From: a virus
Virus record (IMG/VR): IMGVR_UViG_3300043413_000016
Location: 1-55,572 of that record
DNA length: 55,572 bases
Strand: one strand, 5' to 3'
The notes beneath the pieces were generated by a model. That model did no database searches, was not told where the DNA came from, and worked only from the letters and a program-made list of their open reading frames with translations. Below, piece after piece: positions 1-7,731 of the stretch; position 1 is the first letter of the stretch, and every line of letters starts with the position of its first letter. The translations under genes were made by a program, and so were the position numbers.

Positions 1-127
1 CCCTCAGCATTGCCGCATATCCGACAACCGTGCGATAGGCGGCTTCCCAAGTCCAACACACCACCACGCACCAGCCGCTTGCTTGCAGTGCATCCATGCG
101 CTGGCGCTGTTCCTTGCTGGGTGTTCC
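1..127. repeat. 127-base terminal overlap
   Basis: Same as 55446-55572 and 53077-53203. An exact 127-base match of contig ends equals a common assembler word length, so this marks a circular assembly, not a biological terminal repeat. Confidence 0.9.
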
Positions 128-349
128 ATCGCCGTGCTTGAACTCGATGGCAAGGCCCATGAACCCGCCGCGCGGTTCTGGCCACAGCCAATCAGGTATG
201 CCTGGGCGCACGCCTTCGGCCTTTAGCTTGCCGGCCACGGCGGGGTGTCTTGCGCCACCGTTAGGCACCGCGAAGGACGATTCAATGCCATGGATGCCGG
301 CCAGTTCAAGCCGCTTGATGAACGCGGCTTGCGTTTCGTGTTCGCTCAT
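1..349 (-). CDS. VRR-NUC domain nuclease, runs across the contig end
   Basis: Predicted VRR-NUC (PD-(D/E)xK fold) nuclease of 120 residues, the type phages use in recombination or branched-DNA processing. ATG at 349. The gene reads off the left edge and continues at the right edge to a stop at 55432-55434, because the two ends are the same 127 bases. Visible motifs are an N-terminal HETQAAFIKRL helix, PNGG near residue 30, GIPDW with Asp53, and EFK with Glu69 and Lys71, followed by the PSKEQ segment typical of the family. It overlaps the upstream gene by ATGA. In the arrangement without the 2.2-kb insert it would end at 53063 and couple to the gene that starts at 53066. The family assignment is by motif; the substrate is not visible. 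Confidence 0.85.
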   Translation of the reverse strand, partial: MSEHETQAAFIKRLELAGIHGIESSFAVPNGGARHPAVAGKLKAEGVRPGIPDWLWPEPRGGFMGLAIEFKHGDGTPSKEQRQRMDALQASGWCVVVCWTWEAAYRTVVGYAAMLR

Positions 350-558
350 TCGTCGTCCTTCGGTATCGCTCCGTGCAAGTACCTGCTTGGAAGCAGTTCG
401 CACAGCACGCGCGGTACGGTCTGAGTAGGCTTAAGCTGCCACGGACAAACGGTGTCGGGCACAAGAATCGAAAGCTGCAGCGCATCACGAGTGCTGCCGG
501 GCATTTCCAGAGCCTCGTGGCCTCCAGGCATGCGCCACCTGTTTCCGGCAGTGCTCAC
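346..558 (-). CDS. hypothetical protein, 70 aa
   Basis: I do not recognise this family. The frame opens with GTG at 558, which overlaps the stop of the preceding gene as GTGA and so fits the coupled translation seen through this operon; an internal ATG at 531 is the alternative start. The stop overlaps the ATG of the VRR-NUC gene. The sequence is soluble with two cysteines and an acidic end (KDDE). The position between a winged-helix/NinB group and the VRR-NUC gene suggests a role in DNA metabolism, but that is only context. Confidence 0.6.
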   Translation of the reverse strand: MSTAGNRWRMPGGHEALEMPGSTRDALQLSILVPDTVCPWQLKPTQTVPRVLCELLPSRYLHGAIPKDDE

Positions 559-830
559 AGTGGTCCCTTGATTGGCACTGCCGTCTGCGTTGCAGCGGTC
601 ACCTGAAAGTCGCTGTAAACGGTCTGCATGGCCTTCGTGGATTGCTGAACCCAGGCCAGCACACGCACCGGGTTGAAGGACACGTTTCGAGTGCCTTCGA
701 GGTTCACGCTCAGCAGTTCGCCGCGCGGAAACTTGTCCGGCCAGCGTGCGCCCTTTGGCAGTGACAGCGTGATGCCGGTTCCCGCGATCACGGCCCGGGC
801 GCAGTTGAAGCACAGTTCTTCAATGTTCAC
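555..830 (-). CDS. hypothetical protein, 91 aa
   Basis: Small soluble protein with no family I can name. It starts at GTG 830, overlapping the upstream stop by four bases, and ends at 555 overlapping the next start. The N-terminus has two cysteines (CFNC, residues 7-10), then a basic, proline-containing middle. Codon use matches the flanking early genes. It is translationally coupled on both sides and belongs to the leftward early operon. Confidence 0.65.
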   Translation of the reverse strand: MNIEELCFNCARAVIAGTGITLSLPKGARWPDKFPRGELLSVNLEGTRNVSFNPVRVLAWVQQSTKAMQTVYSDFQVTAATQTAVPIKGPL

Positions 831-1057
831 GGCCGCATCCTTGTTTCAACGTGGTCAATGCCGCGTGTGGTCAGCACCCAGCCGCTGCCTCGGGTTGCGG
901 TCTGCACCAGGCCGGCAGTCATCAACCCGGCAAGGTGTGTTGCCGCGTCGGTGGGCTTCATGACCACGGCTTTGGCCACAGCGCAGGCCGACTGCGGCTT
1001 GCCACGGGGCTTGCTGGCTGCCATGTGGCGAAGAATCTGGCGGCGGTCTGGAGTCAT
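827..1057 (-). CDS. winged-helix DNA-binding protein, 76 aa
   Basis: Short predicted winged helix-turn-helix protein. A first helix (RRQILRHMAASKPRG) is followed by an AKAVVMKPTDAATHLAGLMTAGLV segment that has the spacing of a recognition helix, then a beta wing ending in TTRGIDH, much like the core of MarR-type or phage regulatory proteins. There is no effector domain. It overlaps both neighbours by ATGA or GTGA and sits just after the NinB-like gene. It may regulate early transcription or bind phage DNA during recombination; the sequence does not decide between these. Confidence 0.6.
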   Translation of the reverse strand: MTPDRRQILRHMAASKPRGKPQSACAVAKAVVMKPTDAATHLAGLMTAGLVQTATRGSGWVLTTRGIDHVETRMRP

Positions 1058-1650
1058 GCAGCCACCTCTTGCGCCGCCGCCTTTGCCCGCTTCTTCCGCT
1101 CGTGCCGCACGGCTTCGCGCTCGGCCTGCACAAAGTCAAACGTCACGCCCAGTTCGGTTACGGCCAAGTCAATTACGCGGTCGATGTACTGGCTGTATTG
1201 CAGCAACGACAGGTCTTCGGTGCTGATGCGAACCCGGTGCGGCGTGGCGCGCTTGGCCTGCACCATCTTGCCGTCCACCGACTTGATGGCCTTGCGCAGC
1301 ACCCACTTGTCGCCCAGCAGCCGGGCGCGGAAGTGTTCTTTCCACACAGGCGCCGCGTACCGGGTTCCGTCAGGGAAAGTGAACTGCTCGGCGATCTGCG
1401 GCAGCACCACCCCATGCAGGAAAGCCCGCTGCTTGGTGCTTTTGTCTTCGTGCAGGTAGCCCACTACGATGCGCAGCCGCTGCGGGCCAGGAACTTCGCC
1501 GTCTTCGTCGGGCTGCTGGCCTGCGGCCGCAGCGCGGCTGCGCTCCACCAGAGCGCGGGCAATCTCATTGGCGCGCAACAGGGCAGCGTGCCGGGCTTCC
1601 TGCGTGGCGTCAAAGGCCAGCGCGATGTCAGTTTCTTGGTGCGTGTTCAT
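1054..1650 (-). CDS. NinB-like recombination protein
   Basis: 198-residue protein that resembles the NinB family (lambda Orf), which loads recombinases on single-stranded DNA in place of RecFOR. The conserved core is seen from about residue 78 on: a FLHGVVLPQIAEQ segment, a PVWKEHFRARLLG block, then STEDLSLLQYSQYIDRVIDLA, followed by a basic tail. The N-terminal 50 residues are less conserved and include an acidic patch. ATG at 1650; ATGA overlaps with both neighbours. The VRR-NUC gene downstream and the ERF/YqaJ pair on the other arm fit a phage-encoded recombination kit. The family call rests on motif memory, not on a search. Confidence 0.7.
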   Translation of the reverse strand: MNTHQETDIALAFDATQEARHAALLRANEIARALVERSRAAAAGQQPDEDGEVPGPQRLRIVVGYLHEDKSTKQRAFLHGVVLPQIAEQFTFPDGTRYAAPVWKEHFRARLLGDKWVLRKAIKSVDGKMVQAKRATPHRVRISTEDLSLLQYSQYIDRVIDLAVTELGVTFDFVQAEREAVRHERKKRAKAAAQEVAA

Positions 1651-2111
1651 GCCGTCCGTTCCCCAAAGTCATCACCGTGCTCGCGCTGCTGCCGCTGGCC
1701 CACGTCCTCCGTGGCTTCGGCATCGCGCTGCTGGCGCTCCTGCTCGATCACCTTCGGGTCGCGGCATCCAGGCCTGCCGCAGTACCTAACTTTCATGCTT
1801 GGTGTGCATTCACACATTGCGAACCCCAATACCGCTGTGGACATCACCTTCCACCCAAACGCCCCCCTACCCCCACAGGGGCAAGAAGGGTTTGGACGCC
1901 ACCCCCTTGCGGGATACCCACCGTGCTCCTGATAGAGCCCCCGGCCGTGGGTCATGCGCCAGCCGCCAGAACGTTGAGGGAGTTGCACCCCGGCCTGCGG
2001 CCTCGTCTGGTGTTGCTTTTTAACGGGGCGGCAACTGCCCCCGGTGTTTCTTGCCATGCCAGCCCATCCAGGCCCATACGTTTCCCCGTGGCTCAGGGTT
2101 GCGGCGGTCAT
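1647..2111 (-). CDS. hypothetical protein, start unresolved
   Basis: The end of this frame is convincing: a charged C-terminus (KVIEQERQQRDAEATED and on) preceded by RYCGRPGCR, whose stop overlaps the NinB-like start. The beginning is not settled. ATG at 2111 overlaps the primase stop as ATGA, ATG at 1955 follows another possible 41-residue frame (2077 to 1952), and ATG at 1796 would give only 49 residues. The upstream part is rich in Gly, Arg, Pro and Cys and reads poorly as protein. I annotate the longest coupled form and mark the first 100 codons as doubtful. Confidence 0.4.
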   Translation of the reverse strand: MTAATLSHGETYGPGWAGMARNTGGSCRPVKKQHQTRPQAGVQLPQRSGGWRMTHGRGLYQEHGGYPARGWRPNPSCPCGGRGAFGWKVMSTAVLGFAMCECTPSMKVRYCGRPGCRDPKVIEQERQQRDAEATEDVGQRQQREHGDDFGERTA

Positions 2112-3013
2112 CCGGGGCGCTCCACGTAGCGGGCGCCAGCCAATATCAGCCGTTCAATACGCCGCGCGCCAGGCTGGCCCCATTGCTTCAGCGCATCGGC
2201 AGCATCGGTGCCTTCGATGCCCTCGAACCACATGACGCCAGCGCCGATTAGCTCGGCAGCGTTCTTGGCCTTGTCAATGCCCGGGTTGAACCCGCGCCGG
2301 GCCAGCGTGCCCTTGTCATTGTCGGCCACAAACACCACAGAGCCGGTGGGCCGTAGTTCGTTTGTCACGGGCTGCAGGTTGCCGGCGTCAAAGGCCACCA
2401 CCACGCGCGCATGGCGCATGCACTGGTACACCGCCAGCCCCGTGGAAAAACCCTCGCACAGCACCGTCACGGCAGCGCTGGGCCGGTCCAGCAGGTAGTA
2501 CCCACCCTTCACAGGTGCGCCCGGCCAGAACAGCTTTTCACCGGTTGCGCTGATGCGCTGCACGCTGATGACGCTGCCCCGAAACATCACCGGGATGACC
2601 AACCAGCCGTCACATGCCCGCAGGCCGGCCGTGCCCTGGGCAGCCAAGCCCTTGTTTGCCAAGTACGGATGCAGGCTGCGCACCGGCCGCGCCTTCATGT
2701 TCCAGAACTGCCGGGCGCCACGAATTGCCTGCACGCGGGCTGCGCGTTCGCGTTCGCGGTTCTTCGCCACCAGTGCCTGCTGGCGGGCCAGTGCCGCAGG
2801 GTCCACCGTTGTGCGGTCGTCGCGCCAGTGCCCAAGCGCTTCGCTTCCGCCCGTGGCCCAGTCGCCATAAGACCCGTGGCCATCAGGATTGAGAACGTAC
2901 CAACCGTTTCGCCGGCCCGGCTTCGATTCGGTATCGCAGCGCCGGATGCGACCATCGGCCACCACGTCCCGAGGGCGCAAGCCAGCCAGGCGCAGAGCTT
3001 GCTCGAAGGTCAT
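2108..3013 (-). CDS. phage DNA primase with TOPRIM domain
   Basis: 301-residue primase of the phage type, making primers for replication together with the helicase encoded just upstream. The N-terminus has a primase-like fold with NGWYVLNPDGHGSYGDW (residues 36-52), standing in for the zinc-binding part but without a clear CxxC pair. The TOPRIM core is clear: LCEGFSTGLA with Glu187, AFDAGN with Asp209, and FVADNDKG with Asp231 and Asp233. It starts at ATG 3013, overlapping the helicase stop by ATGA. The C-terminal region after residue 250 (EGTDAADALKQWG) is also typical of these proteins. No helicase domain is fused. Confidence 0.85.
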   Translation of the reverse strand: MTFEQALRLAGLRPRDVVADGRIRRCDTESKPGRRNGWYVLNPDGHGSYGDWATGGSEALGHWRDDRTTVDPAALARQQALVAKNRERERAARVQAIRGARQFWNMKARPVRSLHPYLANKGLAAQGTAGLRACDGWLVIPVMFRGSVISVQRISATGEKLFWPGAPVKGGYYLLDRPSAAVTVLCEGFSTGLAVYQCMRHARVVVAFDAGNLQPVTNELRPTGSVVFVADNDKGTLARRGFNPGIDKAKNAAELIGAGVMWFEGIEGTDAADALKQWGQPGARRIERLILAGARYVERPG

Positions 3014-4557
3014 GCCGCAGCACCACCGCGTGTCTCGCCCCAGTTGTCAGGCATGGGCCGGCTGGCGCTCTTTGCGCGGCCGTACCGCTGCCGAATCAGC
3101 CAGTTGTTGTGCTGCCCACGAATCTTGTCTGCAACTTCGCGTGAGCACTCTTTCGGCGTGGTGTTCTCGTAACGCGCCTTGGCGGGCTCGCCAACCAAAC
3201 TGGCGTAGATGCCCTGAGCCATCTTCTGCGCGTGCAGGTCGTCGCGGGGGTTGCATCTCTCTCGCACGTACCAGCAAACCTGGGGCCACAGTTCACGGCG
3301 CAGCATGCCCGCGTCTTTGGTGGCGATCAGTTCCTTTAGCGTGCCTGGAACGTGCTGTACCGTCACCCGCTTGGGGTATTCATGCCCGCAGGCCGGGCAG
3401 AATGGCATAGGCTTGTGCAAATGCCCGCAGGCTTGGCACTTGACAGGTTCTGCCTCAGGCTTCTTCTCTGGCTTCTTCTTGTCCTTGGCCTCCCCGTCGT
3501 CCAGTTCGTCCAGGCCGTTGTCGAAAAAGTCTTCGGTGTCAACCCAAAAGCGGGCCATGTTCCCTGAGTGGCAAAGAACGAGGCAATCATTCTTGCCTTC
3601 AGCGATGCGCAGGCCGCGACCTAAAAGCTGAATATGCTCGGCCAAGCTCTTGCGCAACGGCCGGGCCATGATGATGCAGGAAACGTCAGGAATATCGAAT
3701 CCACGCGATGCGGCCGTAACCGTGATGAGGCCCTTGATTGCGCTGTCGGCCTTGCGGAACTCCAACGTCACGTCGCAACGATCTTCCTCGCTATCGAGAT
3801 AGGTGTAGCTGGCGACGTTGATTCCAGCCGCCAAAAATTGGCGCTGCAGTTCCTGAACGTGCGCAGTGTCTACGGCGCTGCAAATGAATTTCCGGTTCTC
3901 GCCATGCTTCAGGTACTCGGCAACAACATCGCCCACCACTTCCAGCGCCTTCTTGCTGGCCTGGGTGTCGTCCCATTCGCCAGTGGACTTCACCGTCACG
4001 CCGCTCATGTCGGGCTCAACGCAAGAAAATACCCGGTAGCTTGAAAGCCAGTTCTGCTCGATCAGCGCGCGGGTCGTGGTCACGTTGATGACAGTATCGA
4101 ACCACTTGCCCAGGCCCTTTGTAAACGGCGTTGCGGTCAGCCCAATGACGATGGACGCGCCGCTTTCCAGCCGCTTTTTGTGTGTGGCGTGCAAAACGTG
4201 CGCCTCGTCAAACACGTCCACCTGGGTTTCAGGCCACATGCGCCGGCCCAGCGTTTGCACACTGCATAGTTGCAGCGGTAGCGATGGGCGAAATCGGAAG
4301 TGGCCACCCTGAATAACGCCATGATCCAGGCCGTAACGGTCAAAGGTGTCGCTGGTCTGTTGAACCAGCGATAACCGGTCCACCACGAAACTGGCGCGCT
4401 TACCCTTTTCCTTGACCATCTCCATGAGAGCTGACGCCAGCACCGTTTTGCCGCCACCTGTTGGCGCGACAATCAGGATGCGCCGCTTACCCTGGCGCAC
4501 TGCTTCGCGGGCCTGCTGGAACGCATAAGCTTGGTAGTCCCGAAGTTCGATCTTCAT
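3010..4557 (-). CDS. DEAD/DEAH-box superfamily 2 helicase
   Basis: 515-residue ATP-dependent helicase of the superfamily 2 type (UvrB/ResIII-like), likely acting at the replication origin or fork. Motif I is APTGGGKT at residues 31-38, motif II is DEAH at 117-120, motif III is a GLTATPF segment, and motif VI is QLLGRGLRIAEGK in the second RecA-like domain. Near residue 400 there is a four-cysteine zinc ribbon, CQACGHLHKP then CPACGHEYP, a usual add-on in phage helicases. The start ATG 4557 is chosen because it overlaps the ParB-like stop by ATGA; a longer open frame upstream is a shadow of that gene. The primase follows, also coupled. Confidence 0.88.
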   Translation of the reverse strand: MKIELRDYQAYAFQQAREAVRQGKRRILIVAPTGGGKTVLASALMEMVKEKGKRASFVVDRLSLVQQTSDTFDRYGLDHGVIQGGHFRFRPSLPLQLCSVQTLGRRMWPETQVDVFDEAHVLHATHKKRLESGASIVIGLTATPFTKGLGKWFDTVINVTTTRALIEQNWLSSYRVFSCVEPDMSGVTVKSTGEWDDTQASKKALEVVGDVVAEYLKHGENRKFICSAVDTAHVQELQRQFLAAGINVASYTYLDSEEDRCDVTLEFRKADSAIKGLITVTAASRGFDIPDVSCIIMARPLRKSLAEHIQLLGRGLRIAEGKNDCLVLCHSGNMARFWVDTEDFFDNGLDELDDGEAKDKKKPEKKPEAEPVKCQACGHLHKPMPFCPACGHEYPKRVTVQHVPGTLKELIATKDAGMLRRELWPQVCWYVRERCNPRDDLHAQKMAQGIYASLVGEPAKARYENTTPKECSREVADKIRGQHNNWLIRQRYGRAKSASRPMPDNWGETRGGAAA

Positions 4558-5480
4558 GCCGCTACAGCCTTGTGCTCGCGTACAAACGCCTCGACGGCCG
4601 GGGCGATCTTGTCCGGGTCTTCCACGCCCAGCGGCTTGCCGCAGCGGCGCAGTTGTTTCATGGTTCTGGCCTCGCGGTCGCGCGCAGCTTTTGCCTTGCC
4701 CATTTCCTCCGACTGCTGACGGCATGCGTGGTCATAGGCGCGGCGCCACTTGACGGCCTCGGCCTTGAGGTCATCGGCCTCGGCCGCAGAGACCAGCGCC
4801 GTCAGTTCCTCGATCTGCTTTTGCATGCTCTCCAGCAGATCCAGCGGATCGGTGTCGCCGTAGGCATCCTCTGCTGCTTGTTCGCGCTCAAGCTCGGCAG
4901 CGCTCTTTGGCTTTGCTGGTGGCGCAGGAGTGATGGGCGGCTCAGCGCGGGCTTTGTTCGCCGCTCTGACGCCGGACGTGTCCTTGGTGAACTCTTTCCC
5001 AAGTTTGCTGGCGGACTTCCGCGCCGCAAAAGAATGGGGAATTTCCCCATTCTTTTCGGCCGGCGCAAGCTCCCGCCTGATGCCGCCCACGGTTTTGTGG
5101 TCAACATCGCAGCGCTTGGCAATCTCACGGTCTGACCACTGACCCCACTCAGCATCCTCCAGCAGCATGCGAACGGCGCGGCGCTTGTCGTCGCGGGTGC
5201 GGCGCAGGCCGTGCGTGCCGTTGGCGCCCACGGCGTACAGCACCGCATCGCGCCTAGTGCCACTGCGGCAATCGACGCTCACCGTAGCCCCGCTGGCCTT
5301 GTATGCGTGCCAGCGATGGAAACCATCAGCAAGCCAGTAGTCGGCACCGTCAAAAAACACGGTGAGCGGTGGAAACACAACGCCTGCGCGCATCGCATCG
5401 GCGTATTCGGCCACCACCTGCTCATTGATGGCGGTACGCGGCTGTGTGCCGCCGTCAAGGCGGATGTTCGTCAGATTCAC
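4554..5480 (-). CDS. ParB-like N-terminal domain protein
   Basis: 308-residue protein with a ParB/Srx-like fold. The motif DYWLADGFHRWHAYKA near residues 47-62 matches the GxxR box of ParB-type domains, which bind CTP or act as nucleases in some phages. A helix-turn-helix follows (SDREIAKRCDVDHKTVGGIRREL, about 115-138), and the C-terminal half is a charged helical stretch with heptad-like repeats. GTG 5480 is the start because it overlaps the upstream stop as GTGA. It heads the replication genes, so a role as origin-binding or helicase-loading protein is possible, by context only. Confidence 0.75.
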   Translation of the reverse strand: MNLTNIRLDGGTQPRTAINEQVVAEYADAMRAGVVFPPLTVFFDGADYWLADGFHRWHAYKASGATVSVDCRSGTRRDAVLYAVGANGTHGLRRTRDDKRRAVRMLLEDAEWGQWSDREIAKRCDVDHKTVGGIRRELAPAEKNGEIPHSFAARKSASKLGKEFTKDTSGVRAANKARAEPPITPAPPAKPKSAAELEREQAAEDAYGDTDPLDLLESMQKQIEELTALVSAAEADDLKAEAVKWRRAYDHACRQQSEEMGKAKAARDREARTMKQLRRCGKPLGVEDPDKIAPAVEAFVREHKAVAA

Positions 5481-5896
5481 AGCTGCACCCCACGATTCCG
5501 GGCAATGCTTGCAACGACCAAAGCCCGCTGCATGCCGGTAGATGCCTGCGCCTTGCCAAACCGAGCGCAAAACGCGCGCATCGGCAATCGACGCGCAGAG
5601 CGCTCAGATGGGCCGCAACCCAAAGACTTCACAACGACATGCCCAAAAGCGGCGCTGCCGTCAAATGTCTCTGTATGCCCAGGTATGGCGCAGTCACGAT
5701 AGGCGCGCTTCACGGCAGTTTCCAAAGTGCGCGCCCGGTCTTCAGTGCGCGGACATGAAACCCAAAAGCCCCGAATCTGTCGGCCAAAGCGGGTAGCTGA
5801 CCGGACATACTCAGAAAGCCTTCGCGTTGGCTCCTTCGTGACGCCAACCTTGAATGTGTTGTTTGAGAAAAAGCAGACGTAGTTGAAGTGGTTCAT
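5477..5896 (-). CDS. GIY-YIG-like (T5orf172-type) protein
   Basis: 139-residue protein whose first 40 residues (NYVCFFSNNTFKVGVTKEPTRR) fit the start of a GIY-YIG or T5orf172 domain: a strand, then the KVGVT...R turn with the catalytic-type arginine. The second half has a basic helix and CxxxF-like spacing. In phages such domains occur in homing-type and DNA-processing nucleases. ATG at 5896 overlaps the upstream gene by ATGA; the stop overlaps the GTG of the ParB-like gene. The YIG tyrosine is weak here, so it may be a diverged or inactive member. Confidence 0.5.
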   Translation of the reverse strand: MNHFNYVCFFSNNTFKVGVTKEPTRRLSEYVRSATRFGRQIRGFWVSCPRTEDRARTLETAVKRAYRDCAIPGHTETFDGSAAFGHVVVKSLGCGPSERSARRLPMRAFCARFGKAQASTGMQRALVVASIARNRGVQL

Positions 5897-6201
5897 GCAG
5901 GCGTCGAAAAAGTGAATGCCTCGCAGCGCTGAAGCAGCGTGCGAACAGGGGTGAACTGGCGCCAGTCGTCATGGCGCACGGTGTTTGGTATCCAGCCGCG
6001 TGGTGCCGCAAAGCAGGTGCCGCGTTCCTGAAGGTGCGCACACTCGGCGCACATGCGCCTGTCGTCGCGCTCGTGATCTCGGTCGGCCAAGCGGTCGGCC
6101 AGCGCTTCGGCCGCTGGCTCTGTCATGTCGCGGCGCATGAACAAGCCAATGCGGAACTGCATGCGCAGAATCTGCTTGTCGCTGAGGGCTGGCCGACTCA
6201 C
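5893..6201 (-). CDS. small Cys-containing protein, 102 aa
   Basis: 102-residue soluble protein with MCAEC (about 50-54) and a further Cys near 63, which could hold a metal; the spacing CAECAHLQERGTC resembles short zinc-binding phage proteins. The first 50 residues form charged helices. It starts at GTG 6201, directly next to a 10-base-pair hairpin (6201-6231) whose inner arm touches the start codon. Stop overlaps the next ATG. The function is unknown. Confidence 0.55.
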   Translation of the reverse strand: MSRPALSDKQILRMQFRIGLFMRRDMTEPAAEALADRLADRDHERDDRRMCAECAHLQERGTCFAAPRGWIPNTVRHDDWRQFTPVRTLLQRCEAFTFSTPA

Positions 6202-6231
6202 GCCAGCACCCCCTCATTCAAGGTGCTGGCG
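6201..6231 (-). promoter_or_regulatory. hairpin over the start of the 102-aa gene
   Basis: Inverted repeat CGCCAGCACC (6201-6210) and GGTGCTGGCG (6222-6231) with an 11-base loop. On the transcribed minus strand the last base pairs reach the GTG start codon at 6201, and the purine-rich GAGGGGGTG lies in the loop and arm. No T-run follows, so this is more likely a translational control hairpin than a terminator. Confidence 0.45.
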
Positions 6232-6298
6232 TTGCAATCACCCCCCCAAGGCTTGGGGTACGCGCACGCCAAAAAATAGCCATAGTTGAGGCATGAAT

Positions 6299-6802
6299 TC
6301 ACAGCGCGCACCCATCATGCAGTTGCCGTTCGGCAACCAGGTGAGCGCCATAAACTGCAACATGGTCATGGCACACAGGAGCGTCGCCCCACTGGATGCG
6401 CGGCGCCCTGGTGTGCGGTCCAAGCGGGCCCCAGTCGGCGCAGCTGTAGCACTGGCCCAGCAACAAGCCCCGCTTCGTTTTGCCACCACCGCACGGGCCG
6501 GCAATGGGCACGGCCTGGATGCGTGCGTCGCGCATGCGCACGAGGGCGCGCTGTACGGTGTCCTCAATGCCGCGCTCAGGCGTGGGCACTGGGTCATGTG
6601 GAGCAGGGCTGGCGAATCGAACGCCAACCGCGCCTTCGCCACGATCAGCCGGCGTCGGCTGGCCCGGTCCTGGGCCCTGCGGTGTAAAAACGCCCGAGAC
6701 CGTAGCCTCGGGCAAACCGCCGCCACCTGCGGGAGTCGCGCAGGTGCCCAGATAGGCTGGGGCCAGTGCCGCGGGTTGTGCGGTCAACCGGGAAATCGTC
6801 AT
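6299..6802 (-). CDS. hypothetical Pro-rich protein with Cys/His C-terminus
   Basis: 167 residues. The first 70 are rich in Ala, Pro and Gly and look unstructured; the last 60 contain GPCGGGKTKRGLLLG and then CYSC and CHDH, which could bind a metal. The GGGKT looks like a P-loop but there is no other ATPase motif, so I do not call one. ATG at 6802 overlaps the repressor stop by ATGA, which supports the start. Co-transcription with the repressor is inferred. About 97 bases of non-coding sequence, including a short CCCCAAG/CTTGGGG palindrome at 6244-6258 and the hairpin above, separate it from the next gene. Confidence 0.5.
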   Translation of the reverse strand: MTISRLTAQPAALAPAYLGTCATPAGGGGLPEATVSGVFTPQGPGPGQPTPADRGEGAVGVRFASPAPHDPVPTPERGIEDTVQRALVRMRDARIQAVPIAGPCGGGKTKRGLLLGQCYSCADWGPLGPHTRAPRIQWGDAPVCHDHVAVYGAHLVAERQLHDGCAL

Positions 6803-7014
6803 TTGGCCCGCCGCGTCGTGCGCGCTGCCTGCAGCCCGGCCAGCTTGCTGTCTAAGATCCTCGCCAGGCGGATGCCCGCATCAGCCGACGCGGTTCCCTC
6901 TCCAGCCCCCCAGCGGCTGACTGTGCATTGTGTAATGCCGGCCTCTCGGGCAATATCGGCCTGCGACGATCCAAGCGCTCGCAGCTGCCGAATAGTGTCT
7001 GATGTATTGTGCAT
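6799..7014 (-). CDS. Cro/CI-like helix-turn-helix repressor, 71 aa
   Basis: Small DNA-binding protein of the Cro/XRE class, probably setting the balance between the leftward and rightward early units. The helix-turn-helix is SSQADIAREAGITQCTVSRWGAG at about residues 16-38, with the A...G...VSRW pattern of the class. There is no dimerisation or peptidase domain, so it is Cro-sized rather than CI-sized. ATG at 7014 has GGA seven bases upstream. It is the first gene of the minus-strand unit and faces the divergent control region, the normal place for such a regulator. Confidence 0.75.
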   Translation of the reverse strand: MHNTSDTIRQLRALGSSQADIAREAGITQCTVSRWGAGEGTASADAGIRLARILDSKLAGLQAARTTRRAK

Positions 7015-7186
7015 GTCGCTATCCTATGCGATCCCGCGATCAATGCGCAAGTGTGCTGTTGCACTGTTACATATTTGTTTGCGTTTACGCGTTGACAGCC
7101 GCATTGCATCGGTGCATAGTCCAGCCCATGCGCTACCCGAAGTGCCCAGCACAGTGCGGGGCCGGCAGCGCTAGGAGTCACACACG
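7015..7186. promoter_or_regulatory. divergent early control region
   Basis: 172 bases without a gene between the repressor and the first rightward gene. It holds the rightward promoter listed separately. Possible operators are the near-palindrome GATCCCGCGATC (7030-7041) and GCGTTTACGC (7081-7090), the second lying just upstream of the -35 box. A leftward promoter is expected; TTGCGC, 18 bases, TAGGAT reading left is the best match but lies very near the repressor start. Operator roles are inference. Confidence 0.5.
7092..7120 (+). promoter_or_regulatory. sigma70 promoter of the rightward unit
   Basis: TTGACA at 7092-7097 (perfect -35), 17 bases, CATAGT at 7115-7120 (4 of 6 for the -10). It lies about 66 bases before the first rightward start codon at 7187 and next to the repressor gene. 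Confidence 0.75.
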
Positions 7187-7597
7187 ATGAGCTACCGCGA
7201 AGCAAACGCGACAGAACGGCTGTTGATGGCCGAGATGCTTAAAGCGCTGGGGCAAGGCGACACCCGGGCAGTGTTGCAAACACCTGCCTTTGGCAAAAAA
7301 TCTCTCGCACTTGGTGACCTGCTGGCTGACGCTGCTGGGGGCGAACAGGGTCAGCATCTGATGGGCTGCCTGGTTCGCGCTGTAATGGCTGGCCTGACGT
7401 CTCCCGATTTGACCACACGCGTGCAGGTGATGGCCGAAGCCGCAAACATCGCCCGGCTGTACTCCGACACGCACGCCCAGGCCCTTGCCGACGCTGACGC
7501 GGCTGCCGGAAGGTGCGACGACTATCCAAGCGCGTTTGAGCGTGCAGCGGGCTTTGCTGGCGCATGCTTCCCTAAGCTGCGCAGAGGTGCGCTGTGA
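7187..7597 (+). CDS. hypothetical early protein, 136 aa
   Basis: First gene of the rightward unit. 136 residues, mostly helical and soluble, with LLADAAGG and a KALGQGDTRAVL segment; I do not recognise the family. ATG 7187 has AGGAG (7173-7177) nine bases upstream. Its stop overlaps the GTG start of the next, tiny membrane gene. As the first gene after a strong promoter it may act early on the host, but the sequence gives no specific function. Confidence 0.7.
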   Translation: MSYREANATERLLMAEMLKALGQGDTRAVLQTPAFGKKSLALGDLLADAAGGEQGQHLMGCLVRAVMAGLTSPDLTTRVQVMAEAANIARLYSDTHAQALADADAAAGRCDDYPSAFERAAGFAGACFPKLRRGAL

Positions 7598-7731
7598 GGG
7601 GCGGCTGGGAAATTGTGCAATCCATGATTCAGCCGCCAAAGCCAAAGCGCACGCCTTGGGAGCTGGATGTGGTGGTAATAGCCTGGCTGGCGGTGCTGGT
7701 AGCTGTACTCATCAGGCTGGGTGTCATATGA
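7594..7731 (+). CDS. tiny single-span membrane protein, 45 aa
   Basis: Starts at GTG 7594, overlapping the previous stop by GTGA, and ends at 7731 overlapping the next ATG. The first 28 residues are polar with PPKPKRTPWELD, then a hydrophobic stretch VVVIAWLAVLVAVLIRLGV forms one membrane span. The coupled overlaps on both sides are the main support for translation. An internal ATG at 7624 is a second possible start. The role is unknown; small membrane proteins in phage early units often act on host division or superinfection. Confidence 0.55.
   Translation: MRGGWEIVQSMIQPPKPKRTPWELDVVVIAWLAVLVAVLIRLGVI

Noticed and set aside
6299-6802. P-loop ATPase (GGGKT) in the Pro-rich protein
   Set aside because: Only the short GxGGGKT likeness is present, with no Walker B or other ATPase motif and an unfitting position near the C-terminus.
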